NCBI GenBank assembly: GCA_040954595.2
Contig: CM082592.2
Location: forward strand, 1,922,001-1,986,000
Direction of reading: 5' to 3'
Length of the DNA stretch: 64,000 bases
Source: Balanoglossus misakiensis
Taxonomy: Eukaryota > Hemichordata
Shown here: positions 50,248 to 60,640 of the stretch, one piece after another
Numbering within the stretch: position 1 is the first letter of the stretch
How the letters are laid out: each line of letters begins with the position of its first letter
Notes under the pieces: generated by a model
Database searches by the model: none
Seen by the model: only the letters and a program-made list of their open reading frames with translations
What the model was told of the DNA's origin: nothing
Translations under genes and position numbers: made by a program

Positions 50248-51199
50248 GGGACCGTTCAGTTTTTACGGCCGGGGGGGGGGGGGGGGGGGTGCGGCAAAAT
50301 CCAGGGGGGGGGGGGGTCACTTAAATTTAGAAGTCCAAAGGGGGGGGGGTCATCTGTTATTTTTAAACGTTTATGGGGGGGGGTCACATACTTTTGCCGC
50401 CAAACTTTTGCCTTTGAGTCCACAAAATTGCGGTTTCGCACCCTTTATTTTACAAAATTTTCTAATGTGAGAGGGGGACACCCCCTCCCACACCCACCCC
50501 TTCATTCTCCGCCACATTTCATTTTTTTCCTGGTTTGTCTAGTGTACCAGGGCAGAGTGCTTGCCACCCCAACCCCACGGATGATAATATTTAAACAAGT
50601 AAATACATCAAGGAGAATAATCGTTTAAACCATTTCGCATATCTTGATGGTTTCGTGCTGCATCTTCTATATACTAGAAGTTTTATAAATGATGTCATGA
50701 CGAAGATGTCGCCAAATCGTCTAACTTTGAGTGGGTGGTAAAAAGTAAAATTGGTCCTCCCAAACATTGAGATAATTTGCTTTTGAGTTCATTAAAATGC
50801 AACTTTGCGCTACATATTTTACAAAATTTTCTTTCACGCCCACCCCCGCCACTTTTCTTGTTTTACCAGTTCTAACAACTATTGTATTGACTTGTCATTT
50901 TATTTTGTTCATAGATTTCTTTATTGCAACGATATATATACGGGTACTTCAATTACTTTAAGAAATTTATAATTGAGGTGTTAGGAGCATCATTCCCTTT
51001 ATTGCATACGGTGTACATAGGATTAGGACGGCGAATGTTTTCAGCACAGGGGGGGGCATCATATTTTTGGGTCTGTCAAAGAGGGGGTCATCATTTTTTG
51101 CTCCTGGGTGAAAGGGGGGGGGGGGTCGGCCTGATTTTGAGAACCGATGACACAAACTTGCCGCCCCCCCCCCCCCAGCCGTAAAAACTGAACGGTCCC
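50248..51199. mobile_element. PIF/Harbinger-like MITE, family A copy 3
   Basis: Same terminal inverted repeats as 3241-4283, flanked by TTA on both sides (50245-50247 and 51200-51202). It is 952 bp, shorter than the other copies because fewer internal core repeats remain. G runs of up to 19 lie at the left end. Confidence 0.85.
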
Positions 51200-51681
51200 T
51201 TAGGTTAGGGTGTATTCAATGGTTAGGATTAGTGTTGGGATATTTTCGTGGAGCACACACAATAAAAGCATACAGGGAACGCCCCCTGTGGTATTATTAG
51301 CCTCGAGATCTAAGTCAAAGAACCAGTTGTGTAGACCAAACAGACTCAAAATATGGTGAACGTGCCTGTATCGTTGTGCCACAACTTTGAAATTCTCTGG
51401 GATCTGCTATTCAACAGGCTTCTGGAATTAACATCTTCAAACAAAAACTCTGTTAATTAAAAGCTTTATATAGCTGAAAAATTCATGGAAATTTGTTCAC
51501 ATTCTATAATGGTATCTATGATTTGAAGTTTGTTGAAAGTGTTGTAATATTAAACATTTACTGGTGAAAGCTTAAGCATACAGATTTATGGATTTCGCCC
51601 AATGCCTTGTCAATATTAGTCAAGCAAATGCACATAGCTTTTCGGATGGCAATTTTTAAGGGGAAGATTTTCTAACATTTA

Positions 51682-52489
51682 GGCTGCATTCACAAACACC
51701 TCTGGAGGGGGGGGGCGGGAGAATTCAATTTTTTTCACCGCTAATTTTCACATGCCCCCCTTCCGAACTGCCAATATTTTCAAATCCCCCCCCTTCCGAA
51801 CTGCCAAAATTTTGAATTCCCCCCCCCCCATTTTCTTTCACAGAGCAAAACACATGACCTATCTTGTAAAAAGAAAAACAGCGCTCCCATGAAAAGAATT
51901 TGAAACTGATGTTTCCCCTCATCAGTGGGTATTAAAACTGAACATTGTTTTGATTTTTTAAGTACATATATTTGTATTCTGTGTTGGGAGACATTGTAAA
52001 CCAAGAATTGAAGGGGGTGGGTTTGGGAGGGGGTGTCCCCCTCCCACGTAAGAAAATTTTCTAAAATACAGAGCTCAAAGCTGCATTTTAATGAACCCGG
52101 CAAAAGCAAATTAACTCAACTACGGGTATGTTGGGGGGGGGGGGGGACAAATTTAACCGTCGCCGCTGAAAGTTATCATGGGGTGGGGCAAGTCCCCTGA
52201 TCTGGGACACTAGATAAACCAGTCAATGATTGAAAGGTGTTGATGAATGGAGGGGATGGGTGTGGGAGGGGATGTCCCCCTCCCACATCAGAAAATTTTG
52301 TAAAATAAAGGGCGCGAAACTGCATTTTTGTGGACTCAAAATAAATATTAAGTCGTTAAAGTTTTCAAGTCCCCCCCTTTCAGTCCCTAAATTATTTCAA
52401 ATCCCCCCCTTACATACCCTCAATTTTTTCAAATCCCCCCCTCAATTCTCCTGCCCCCCCCCCCTCCAGAGGTGTTTGTGAATGCAGCC
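51682..52489. mobile_element. PIF/Harbinger-like MITE, family C (808 bp)
   Basis: The ends are GGCTGCATTCACAAACACCT and its complement, flanked by TTA on both sides (51679-51681 and 52490-52492). The interior again contains the shared core (GGGCGCGAAACTGCA, GTGGACTCAAAATAAA, GGGGTGTCCCCCTCCCAC) in the same orientation as family B, plus TTTCAAATCCCCCC repeats. Confidence 0.82.
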
Positions 52490-52492
52490 TTA

Positions 52493-54391
52493 CACTTGTA
52501 CTCAAGCACTACAATGCAGAAATCTCCTTTACTCTGGGATGGGTTCAAAAAGAATGCGCACAACACACCGTCTTTTGTTTCTCAGAGCAAGTGACATGGA
52601 TATGTAAAGATTGCATCAAAGTCCTTTCAGTCTGTAGTGGGACCGTTCCCCGTATAGACGTCATGGAACAACATGATATGACCACTCCATGATATAACAG
52701 ACGTAGCTTCACCGTAACGCCCTCAACGACAGAAGAATATATTATGTTGTTGTTTTTCGGCGAGAACGTGAACTGCAGTCATGATCGACATACCACTTGT
52801 ACATTTTCACCAGGAGAATATCTTCTTTCTGCTGTTTTTTTCCGGTCCGCTGTCAAGACGTTGATGTGGTTCAGCTGGACGTTCAAATGTGCGAACGAAT
52901 GTAGTTATCAACTGCCAGAACTGAAAGCTGATGGCGCCATCTACAACGAAAGATGAAGTTCAGTGTCCATGCTTGTATTACAAAATCCAAAATAAAACAA
53001 GATAGCGATAATCGAACACCTTAGTAGTCATAAACAACGACAGTGTTCTTTAACAAGGTTTTCGCATTAAATGTCAGCATATTAAAATCATAACCGACTT
53101 GGGTGCTCGTGTATACATGTGCCTGTTAAATATATCGAGAAAGTTAAATACTACGTCCATGGGTCTTTTGGATCAGTCAGCTATCATGATACATGTATTT
53201 ATGGTTTAGAATGTCACTTGTTGCACGTTACAAAGCTACACTATTCACCATTCATGGACTTTGCGACCATCACATGCGTATGGGTTGGGTTTCCAGTATT
53301 TTCTGATATGATACAGCATATTTCCACTGATAATTAAAAATACGCGTTGTAAGTTTCACCGTCCGAACAAATGCACAGAGGTCAAACATACAAGGTTCGT
53401 GATGGCCTCGCGGCGTGTTTAGGTTCCAGTATCCGTCCAGACCAGAAACCAGAAAAGTTGGTCGCTTGAAAAGACAAGAGATTCAAGTACTTCAAACGTA
53501 TACCTTTGCGACAACAAATTGATTTAGAAGATTTGGTGTACAACCTAAGTATACACCGATAAAATTGTTTTCCACAAAATGTAGAAACGCAACATGCGGA
53601 CTGATCACTGATGTGGGTCATTGTATTGTAAAAGAGTCAACCATGACCTATATTTCGATGGCATTGTATCTCAGTATACCTTTTACCCGCAAACGCTACT
53701 ATTGATCCATGTCAAGTTTCGTCAAATTTGACGCAAGAACACTAAATTAACAAGATTCACTGCACGAATTAAGATTTTACTCAAATTATTCAAAAATTAC
53801 AAAAATAACATGACGGAGCTAAAAGTCTTCTAGTTAGGCCAAATAAAAAATATGTTCTGTTCCGATTACCCGACCTACCCTAATTTTAGCCCTCCGACCC
53901 TAAACTTTTTAGAGCTTCGTAAACCGGAAGTAAAACAATGATGCCAAATATACAAAATGTATGAATAGCGAGAATCACGCAAGAACTATGACGCCATTAT
54001 TCTATACTACGGCGGCCGAAGATATAACCTACCATATTTTTGAAAACCATGTAATCGGAACGGCACATGTTATTTTTGGGGAGGGGGCCTTAGCACATAC
54101 CGTCGTCAGATAAGTCTGATAGCCTATACATGTACATCACTGATAAGCAAAGTGTATTACATTTTGAAATTTGCAGTTTACTGATCCGATAGTGCAGCAT
54201 ATGGAGAGGTTAATACCGTACGCCGATGAGGCGGACTGAGTGTGTGTACTAAAAAGCTGTCAAAAAAGTTGACATTACACAGTTTTATACCAGTTTACCA
54301 TGGTCAATGTGTACCCGGATTCTAGGGAGTAAGGAAATGACACCGTTTGTGCTCACTAGGCACTGTTAAGGTTGAAGAACTGGTGTGAAAT
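52493..54391. other. Intergenic DNA, no gene recognised
   Basis: No frame with recognisable domains and no repeat structure seen. Confidence 0.45.
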
Positions 54392-54487
54392 TTGCCTCTC
54401 CAGAGGGCGCCGTCAATGACCTTTGGCTCTTCAGAGATGCGTCTCTGAAAAGCCAAAGGTCATTGACGGCGCCCTCTTGAGAGGCAA
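54392..54487. repeat. Near-perfect palindrome (96 bp)
   Basis: TTGCCTCTC, GAGGGCGCCGTCAATGACCT and TTGGCT are mirrored by AGCCAA, AGGTCATTGACGGCGCCCTC and GAGAGGCAA around a short centre with its own CAGAGA/TCTCTG pairing. No coding content. Confidence 0.9.
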
Positions 54488-54624
54488 GTGTGACATCTGA
54501 CTTCGTTATTCATTTTCACTTACAGTACTGAAGTTTACCGACGCCCTTTAAAAACCCTCAGTTCATAGGCGGAATTGACTATGCGGAGGCTTAATGAGGT
54601 CACAGAAGTAGTTTTTTTATTTTA

Positions 54625-54740
54625 TACCTGTAATTTTTTTTCATGCCTGTAATAAAAATTTCATACCTGTAATAAAATTTCATACCTGTAATAAAAATTT
54701 CATACCTGTAATTAAAATTTCATGCCTGTAATTTTTTTTT
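54625..54740. repeat. Short tandem repeat, about 20-bp unit
   Basis: Variants of CATACCTGTAATAAAAATTT recur about five or six times. A related motif (CATGCCTGTA, then T run, then TGACCTTTGAACCT) appears on both sides of the retroelement, near 54720-54765 and 57590-57630. Confidence 0.8.
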
Positions 54741-55388
54741 TTTACTTTCGTGACCTTTGAACCTACAAGATCTGCTCAGCTCAGCTGAGTTCAAGTGTGA
54801 TATTGCGGTCAAAATTCAGCATAGACCTTTGATATCAACATTCAGGAAGAGAGTAGAAAATACAAACAGAGGTGTCATAACTTGAGCAGGTTCCAGCGAC
54901 ACAGAGTAAGCTGACTAAGTATTCAAAGCCGCATCACCTCGCTCATGGATATGCCTATTGTTAAAGGAATGGGTCCGGGCTTTTGGAGGCGCATCCATGG
55001 CGAAGTGTGTAAAACTCTTATATTCGAAAAAAGTGGGAGGGCGGGTGGGAATATATTCGCAAAGGATTTTACCGAGGGGGCTGGTCATATAAAATCCCCA
55101 CCCTGTCCCGTTTACGCACATAGCCCTGCTCTCTTGGCCTATTGCAAGGGAGGGATATACTGTACGTTGCTCGTTGCTTTTATACTTCGGCTTATTTGCA
55201 TATGGCGGATGGATATCGCTCTGTGCCGCGGTTTTGAATAACTAAGTATTCAAAGCCGCATCACCTCGCTCATGGATATGCCTATTGTTAAAGGAATGGG
55301 TCCGGGCTTTTGGAGGCGCATCCGGACGCAAAGCCTATTCTCCTCGTGCTTGAGCCCATTATTACCGAGTTGGGTATCCCCCCAATCC

Positions 55389-55751
55389 TTAAAATACAGT
55401 CAAACCAAGTAACAAACAAGTTACCACTACAAACACACCCACAACAAAAGCCTTTGAAAATCCAATTAAATCATTGAGGTTCTCATATCTTTTTGTGTTC
55501 TGCTTTTCGTCGTTCCACACCTCCCTGTGCTTATGAATTCCCCCGGCGACAAATTCATGTGGGTTTCTAAATGATAGTAGTGCGGGCGACACTTTCTTGT
55601 TGGATTTACGAACCTCATCGACATTGATAACGGGTCTCCTGTCGAGGGGCGCCCTCAAGAGATACCCATGTGTATGACTTTCTGGCGACTGGAAGTTCCT
55701 CAGGGCCGATTTCCCATGCGTAGGGAGTGAACAGAAAAGAATACATAAAGA
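55389..55751 (-). CDS. Hypothetical ORF with C-terminal membrane anchor
   Basis: A stop-to-stop frame of about 120 codons reads LRNFQSPESHTHGYLLRAPL, then VNVDEVRK-like basic sequence, and ends in a hydrophobic segment FVVGVFVVVTCLLLGLTVF before TAA. It lies in the retroelement interior next to the inner B repeat. No ATG suits its full length, so it may be an exon or a fragment. No family was recognised. Confidence 0.3.
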   Translation of the reverse strand, partial: SLCILFCSLPTHGKSALRNFQSPESHTHGYLLRAPLDRRPVINVDEVRKSNKKVSPALLSFRNPHEFVAGGIHKHREVWNDEKQNTKRYENLNDLIGFSKAFVVGVFVVVTCLLLGLTVF

Positions 55752-56350
55752 CTATGGGCTACTAAATGTAAAATGTTTTCTTGAGGGAGCCCCTAGACAG
55801 GACCTCAGTAAGGCGAGTTTTAGTCCTCCCTGCGTTCGGGGCGATGTTTGGTGTATGATAAACACGGGATATCCGCTACTGGTTGAGTGGGGTCAATCTA
55901 GGAAGGCGAGATATAAAAGCATTTTTTTTTTCTTTCTTTCTTTTATTTTATTCTCAAGACAACCTTTTAATTGTCACGGAAGGTTGTAAGCAAACCAGAC
56001 TTTTCGTACATTTCAAGTTATCAAAGCATCACAGCAAGTTCTTAAGTGTGGGTGTCCGTGTAGCGTTTGCTCCATCTGAGTTGCTCAGGCATGTTTTGTG
56101 CGTCTGTATTTATATGCGTGAATGCGTTCCGTCTATGGTGCGAGCGGTTGGTCGAAAGTATGCGATTGTGTGGGTGTGCATGAAGGCGTCTATTAGTGTG
56201 CAGGCGACCGAGAGAAGTATGCGTGTTAGTACAGTGTGCATGCGTGTACGTGGATGAGTAACCCATGTTTTACTTGCTGTGACGAATAAATATAAACGAG
56301 CAAAGAGAGAGAAAAAACACAGCAATGTGGGTATACTACTTTCTTTTTGG

Positions 56351-56392
56351 GCAGGCTCTGGCAACATGCCCTTTCTCACCGCAGACAAAGCA
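56351..56392 (-). pseudogene. Gag-like CCHC zinc knuckle
   Basis: The minus strand reads TCFVCGEKGHVARACPKRK, an exact C-x2-C-x4-H-x4-C knuckle followed by a basic tail and a stop. An in-frame TGA lies about 22 codons upstream, so the Gag frame is broken or spliced. Confidence 0.7.
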
Positions 56393-57827
56393 TGTGACTA
56401 GTTCATCCTTATTTCTTTTCTCAGTGCGGCGATGCGGTTTCTGTCAATTCTTGCAGTTTTTTTTTTTTTTACCTGGCTTCTTTAGGTTCTCCAACTCCCT
56501 TTTCTGCAATACAAGTAAACGTACACATACAATAACTTCTCTGCCCATTACCACGGGTGGAAAGTATACTTGCTCTCCCGTACTGAAGACTCCCCTTTTG
56601 TTTACAGGGCGAGCGCCTCATTACATAGGCATCAGCAAATTCAAGGCGAACATGCGTCTGCTACGTAAATGACCGCTCACATTGCTCCTCCCTCGAGCCT
56701 ATGTATTTCCTTTGGCCTCAGCCACAATAATTCGGCGCTCTCGCAGTCATCACCGGATGAACTGCCTGGCCGGTCTCCTTGGCACTCATGGGTATAACCC
56801 ACCCAGCTCTATTTAACAAACAAATGTTGGCGCTCTCGCAGTATATCACACTGCCTGGCCTGCCGCTCACTCCTGTAACTCCAAGTATTCGACGCATATT
56901 GCATAGAAAATAAAATTCAATCTCCATTCAGTTCTACCATGCCTGTTACGTAGGGGAAAGGAATCGTTTTTTTTTTTTTTTTTTTTTTTTCAATTGGCGA
57001 AACAGGTGGTGTCAGGCCTAACAGGTGGCGGAATTTCAAATTGGTGATTTGGCCTTCCACCTGCACTAAGAAAATTCGAAAGCCGAAAAACAACGCGAGG
57101 GGAGAAATGTGGTGAACCGTAGTGCATAAAAAACAACAACAGGGGACCGAACTGCAAATCAAAACCGAAATGACCGGAGGCATACAAGGGGGAAAACTAA
57201 CCCTGGTTACACTGCTGCTGACGCCTGTTGCCTCTCCACTTGCTGGTTTTGGTGCAGCATTTTGCTGGGGTGTGGCACCACCGGGACCGGGTCTTGGATG
57301 GCGACCGGATAGTTGTGCGGAGTCCTGGTGTGAGTCCACAAAAGCTCGAACTGCGGAACCAGTTTGAGCCATGGTTCGTGCTGTCGTGGCCTATTGCAAG
57401 GGAGGGACAGACTGTACGTTGCTCGTTGCTTTTATACTTCGGCTCATTTGCATATGGCGGATGGATATCGCTCTGTGCCGCGGTTTTGAATAAGCCAGTC
57501 ACTCTACATGCGATCGTAAGTTGTAAGTTCAAAGGTCATGAAACTAAAAAAAAGAAAATTACAGGCATGAAACACTTCACGTCATCAGATCATGCCTGTA
57601 TTTTTTTTTACTTTAATGACCTTTGAACCTTATACATCATCTTGTGACCCTTGGCTCAGCTCAGTGAGCAACAGGCCAAATTTAGCATCAACCCATACAA
57701 GGCAGTCAGTAGAGAATGCAGAAAAAGTCGAACCAGCTATATACCGCTTGCTATGAACTGTTTTGACAGCACTAGTCATTTGTGGTGAATGAGCAGGCCC
57801 CGGCAATACATCGTAACTTGCAGCTTA

Positions 57828-58130
57828 GGGACGGTTCAGCTTTTACGGCTGGGGGGGTGTTGTAAGTTTGGGTCATCTGTTTTCGAAAACAGGCAGACCC
57901 CCTTCACCCTGGACCAAAAAATGACGACTCCTCTTTGACAGACAACAAAATATGATGACCCCCCCCCCCCCGAAAACATGACACAACTACTTGTGGAGGA
58001 AAACGGTTTCTTTCCAAGAGCCTGCTCGCCGTCCTGATTTTATGTTTACTGTATGTAGTAAAGGGAAAGAGGCTCCCCACACCTGAATTATAAATATCAT
58101 TAAGAAATTTAGAATTGGGGTGTATATCGA
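57828..58130. mobile_element. MITE family A fragment (one end only)
   Basis: Begins GGGACGGTTCAGCTTTTACG after a TTA at 57825-57827. It continues through the inverted right-end region of family A (GACCAAAAAATGACGA, a C run, CGTCCTGATTTTATG, GAATTATAAATAT) and then stops. The other end is missing. Confidence 0.7.
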
Positions 58131-58751
58131 GCCAATGAAGTTTGGCTTTCCTCGAGCCCGCGCCTATAAACAAACGTTAATGGTCAGGGCGGAGTCAGTC
58201 ATTTCCATTATATCACCAACGAACTCAAGAAAACCGTCAAAAATTACGAAATGTCCCACGCAAATGAATATAGGGCCCCGGAACTTGTGTTACGCAAAAT
58301 GTTGTATTCACTGAACTGTATGCTAATATTACTATTCAGATTTTCGGGCATGTAAACAAACCATTACTGAGTATTTGTGGTCAGTGACGTCGTTCATCTT
58401 GACCAATTAAAATGCGACGCACAGGCCATGGTAATATAATAGTTAATAGTATGGCGTTGCAATAAAGAAATTTATAATATACCTCATGCTAATACTGTGC
58501 CGTGATTCGCCAGAATCCGTCACGTGATAGGAAAATAGAATCGACTATGAACCGCTAGGTAAATAGCAGAAAAAATATAAACCGGTCACGTGACCAACGT
58601 GGTCACGTCAATCAGCGTCGTGTCGTCTGACACAATGGCCACCGCTGAAGATGTCGTCTGCCAGCCTCAAGAGAGAATTGCAAGATTTTCCCAGCTGTTA
58701 GCATGAGGTTTATATTCGGGCAATAGCAGCCGTTTTTACCCCCTCGTGACT
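58131..58751. other. Unique DNA left of the palindrome, no gene recognised
   Basis: No frame with domains. The region separates the MITE fragment from the palindrome next to the 5S array. Confidence 0.4.
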
Positions 58752-58826
58752 GTGAGTTACCAGAATCATATGCTATTTCCCTCGGCCTGCGGCCTCGGGA
58801 AATAGCATATGATTCTGGTAACTCAC
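58752..58826. repeat. Palindrome beside the 5S array
   Basis: Arms of about 30 bp: GTGAGTTACCAGAATCATAT then GCTATTTCCC, mirrored by GGGAAATAGC then ATATGATTCTGGTAACTCAC. Weaker complementarity extends outward to about 58720 and 58860. It lies about 75 bp from the array edge. Confidence 0.88.
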
Positions 58827-58899
58827 AGCCCCTCGGGTGTAATAAACGGCCGCTATGGCCCTCATGGCCAGGCAATAGGTGTTCAATATGAATAAATTA

Positions 58900-59127
58900 T
58901 AATGCTACACCATTGAGCGCATAGCCCGACTTGGCCAATTTTTGTGGGTAACCGATCGACCTTTCATAGCTTATAAGGCAAGTGGGATGAAAACAATGTG
59001 GTTTGTTTTGTTCTGCAAAAAGTGGTTTTAAAATTCAGACATTTGCAGAAAAGGGAAAAAACGGAAACTTGCGACAAAAAATAGTATCTATCAGGCTACA
59101 CTTTAATGGAAAAATTGTGAAAATATT
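58900..59127 (-). repeat. Edge unit of the 5S array lacking the LINE frame
   Basis: It matches the DNA next to the 5S gene on both sides of the LINE frame, but the frame interior is absent. The two parts meet at AATGTGGTTTGTTTTGTTCT, a sequence present at both ends of the frame in complete units (about 59387 and 60327). The unit is more diverged than the others (GCGCATAGCCCGAC against ACACGTATCCCTAC). Confidence 0.85.
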
Positions 59128-59247
59128 AAGCCTACAGCACGTAGTATTCCCAGACGGTCTCCCGTCCAAGTACTAACTACGCCCAACGCAGGTTTGCTTC
59201 GGTGATCAGACGAGAACCGGCTTATTCTACGTGGTATGGCCGTAGGC
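59128..59247 (-). rRNA. 5S ribosomal RNA, unit 1
   Basis: 120 nt on the minus strand, starting GCCTACGGCCATACCAC and ending GTGCTGTAGGCTT, so the terminal helix I pairs. The internal promoter C box is conserved (AGTACTTGGACGGGAGACC), as is TCTCGTCTGATC. A short T stretch follows the gene (AATATTTTC), as for RNA polymerase III termination. This copy has GGGCGTAGTTAG, which pairs fully with ACTACG. Confidence 0.95.
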
Positions 59248-59307
59248 GAAGGATTGTTGAAATTCTCCTGCTATGAACCCGAATGCTACACCATTGAACA
59301 CGTATCC

Positions 59308-60375
59308 CTACTTGGCCAATTTTAGTGGGTAACCGATCGACCTTTCATAGCTTATAAGGCAAGTGGGATGAAAAAAAATGTGGTTTGTTTTGTTCTGCAA
59401 AAAAAGAGGTATACCAAATAATATCATTAGAATTCTATCTGTTGTGTTAAACTTATTTACATTACAGGCACTGTAAATATACCCGAAAACAAGTTGCCAC
59501 AAGGATTGAATTGTCTGGCAGCACACAAGCAAATGATACACGTCTTCGGGGGGAAATGTGCAGAAGTCACAAGTAGGACTAAGGATTTTGCCTGCTTTGT
59601 AAAGACGAAGGTTACAAAAAACTGCGTTGTGACAAATGAGATAATCCAGATCACCCAGGTAGTTATCCTTGAAATTTGTGTAAACCTTACTAAAATCAAA
59701 GTTTGGCAGGTGGAAAAGCCAATACTGAACACCCGTGGGCACTGTTTTTCTCAGATGTCGAGCAATTGTAGTAATGTGTCTAACTTTAAGAGAATGGAAA
59801 GGAACACGTTGATTATGAGCATTAACAATAAAGAGAGACGGGTTTTTGTCCACTTTGTTATAATTTTTGTAATTACTCTGCAGAATATCATGCCACTTTT
59901 GAGGAATTGAATTGAGGATAATATGGTACTGCTTCTCAACAGTATTGCTTGTGGGAGTGTAGGGATGGGCCAATGAAACCATGTCACGAATTGCATCAAC
60001 AGGTAGGAACCCAGGAATGACCTCGTATAACAAATCTCTGATTTCAACAATGCCAGCTGAGCTGAACAGTTTTATGATCGGCAGAGGGCGCCCTTCAACA
60101 CTTGTAATGAAGGGGTTGTGAAACATGGGTTCATTGATAATTTCATCGTAGGAAATTGGTTGTGCACGTGAATACCTGAAAAGATGCGACCAAGACTGAA
60201 AAAGTTCCCTGTAGAATGTAGAACACTGGCGTAAGTTGGCAGTATAAAGTAACATTTTAAAAGTGTCAACACCACAATTGAGATTGAGATACTTATTTAA
60301 GTTGTAGGTGACAAACAACTTGAAAAAATGTGGTTTGTTTTGTTCTGCAAAACAGTGGTTTTGGAATTCAGACAT
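59308..60375 (-). CDS. LINE (Tx1/L1-like) C-terminal protein fragment, unit 1, 355 aa
   Basis: An intact 355-codon frame. Residues 60-135 (SWSHLFRYSRAQPISYDEII onward to the DAIRDMV region) and 150-170 (IPQKWHDIL) follow the pattern seen after the reverse-transcriptase domain in Tx1/L1-clade elements. Residues 269-286 form a C-x2-C...H...C finger (CDFC, then EDVYHLLVCC) followed by SLWQLVFG. The reverse-transcriptase and endonuclease domains are missing, so it cannot act alone in transposition. It ends about 60 bp upstream of the 5S gene on the same strand. No promoter is evident. It is best read as a LINE fragment carried as spacer DNA; an intact frame in several units may only reflect recent homogenisation. 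Confidence 0.8.
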   Translation of the reverse strand: MSEFQNHCFAEQNKPHFFKLFVTYNLNKYLNLNCGVDTFKMLLYTANLRQCSTFYRELFQSWSHLFRYSRAQPISYDEIINEPMFHNPFITSVEGRPLPIIKLFSSAGIVEIRDLLYEVIPGFLPVDAIRDMVSLAHPYTPTSNTVEKQYHIILNSIPQKWHDILQSNYKNYNKVDKNPSLFIVNAHNQRVPFHSLKVRHITTIARHLRKTVPTGVQYWLFHLPNFDFSKVYTNFKDNYLGDLDYLICHNAVFCNLRLYKAGKILSPTCDFCTFPPEDVYHLLVCCQTIQSLWQLVFGYIYSACNVNKFNTTDRILMILFGIPLFLQNKTNHIFFHPTCLISYERSIGYPLKLAK

Positions 60376-60460
60376 TTGCAGAAAAAGGAAAAAACGGAAA
60401 CTTGCGATAAAAAATATTACCCTTCCGTCTACACTTTAATGGAAAATTGGGGAAAATATT

Positions 60461-60580
60461 AAGCCTACAGCACGTAGTATTCCCAGACGGTCTCCCGTCC
60501 AAGTACTAACTATGCCCAACGCAGGTTTGCTTCGGTGATCAGACGAGAACCGGCTTATTCTACGTGGTATGGCCGTAGGC
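60461..60580 (-). rRNA. 5S ribosomal RNA, unit 2
   Basis: As unit 1 except for GGGCATAGTTAG, where an A replaces G and leaves an A-C mismatch in the helix with ACTACG. Terminal helix and C box are unchanged. Confidence 0.94.
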
Positions 60581-60640
60581 GAAGGATTGTTGAAATTCTC
60601 CTGCTATGAACCCGAATGCTACACCATTGAACACGTATCC

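Larger units (their letters stand above)
54914..57493 (-). mobile_element. Split-direct-repeat retroelement, DIRS/Ngaro-like, probably non-autonomous
   Basis: Two repeats occur twice each. B (83 bp) lies at 54914-54996 and 55241-55323. A (106 bp) lies at 55136-55241 and 57388-57493. In minus orientation the order is A, 2.06 kb interior, B, A, 139 bp spacer, B, with the inner B and A joined end to end. This resembles the A1-ORFs-B1A2B2 plan of tyrosine-recombinase retrotransposons, in which the inner BA junction reflects a circular intermediate. The 139-bp spacer is a departure from that plan. The interior encodes a CCHC zinc knuckle and a Pro/Ala-rich start (MAQTGSAVRAFVDSHQDSAQ at 57372) next to repeat A, as expected of a Gag. 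No reverse transcriptase or recombinase was found. Classification is an inference. Confidence 0.6.
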
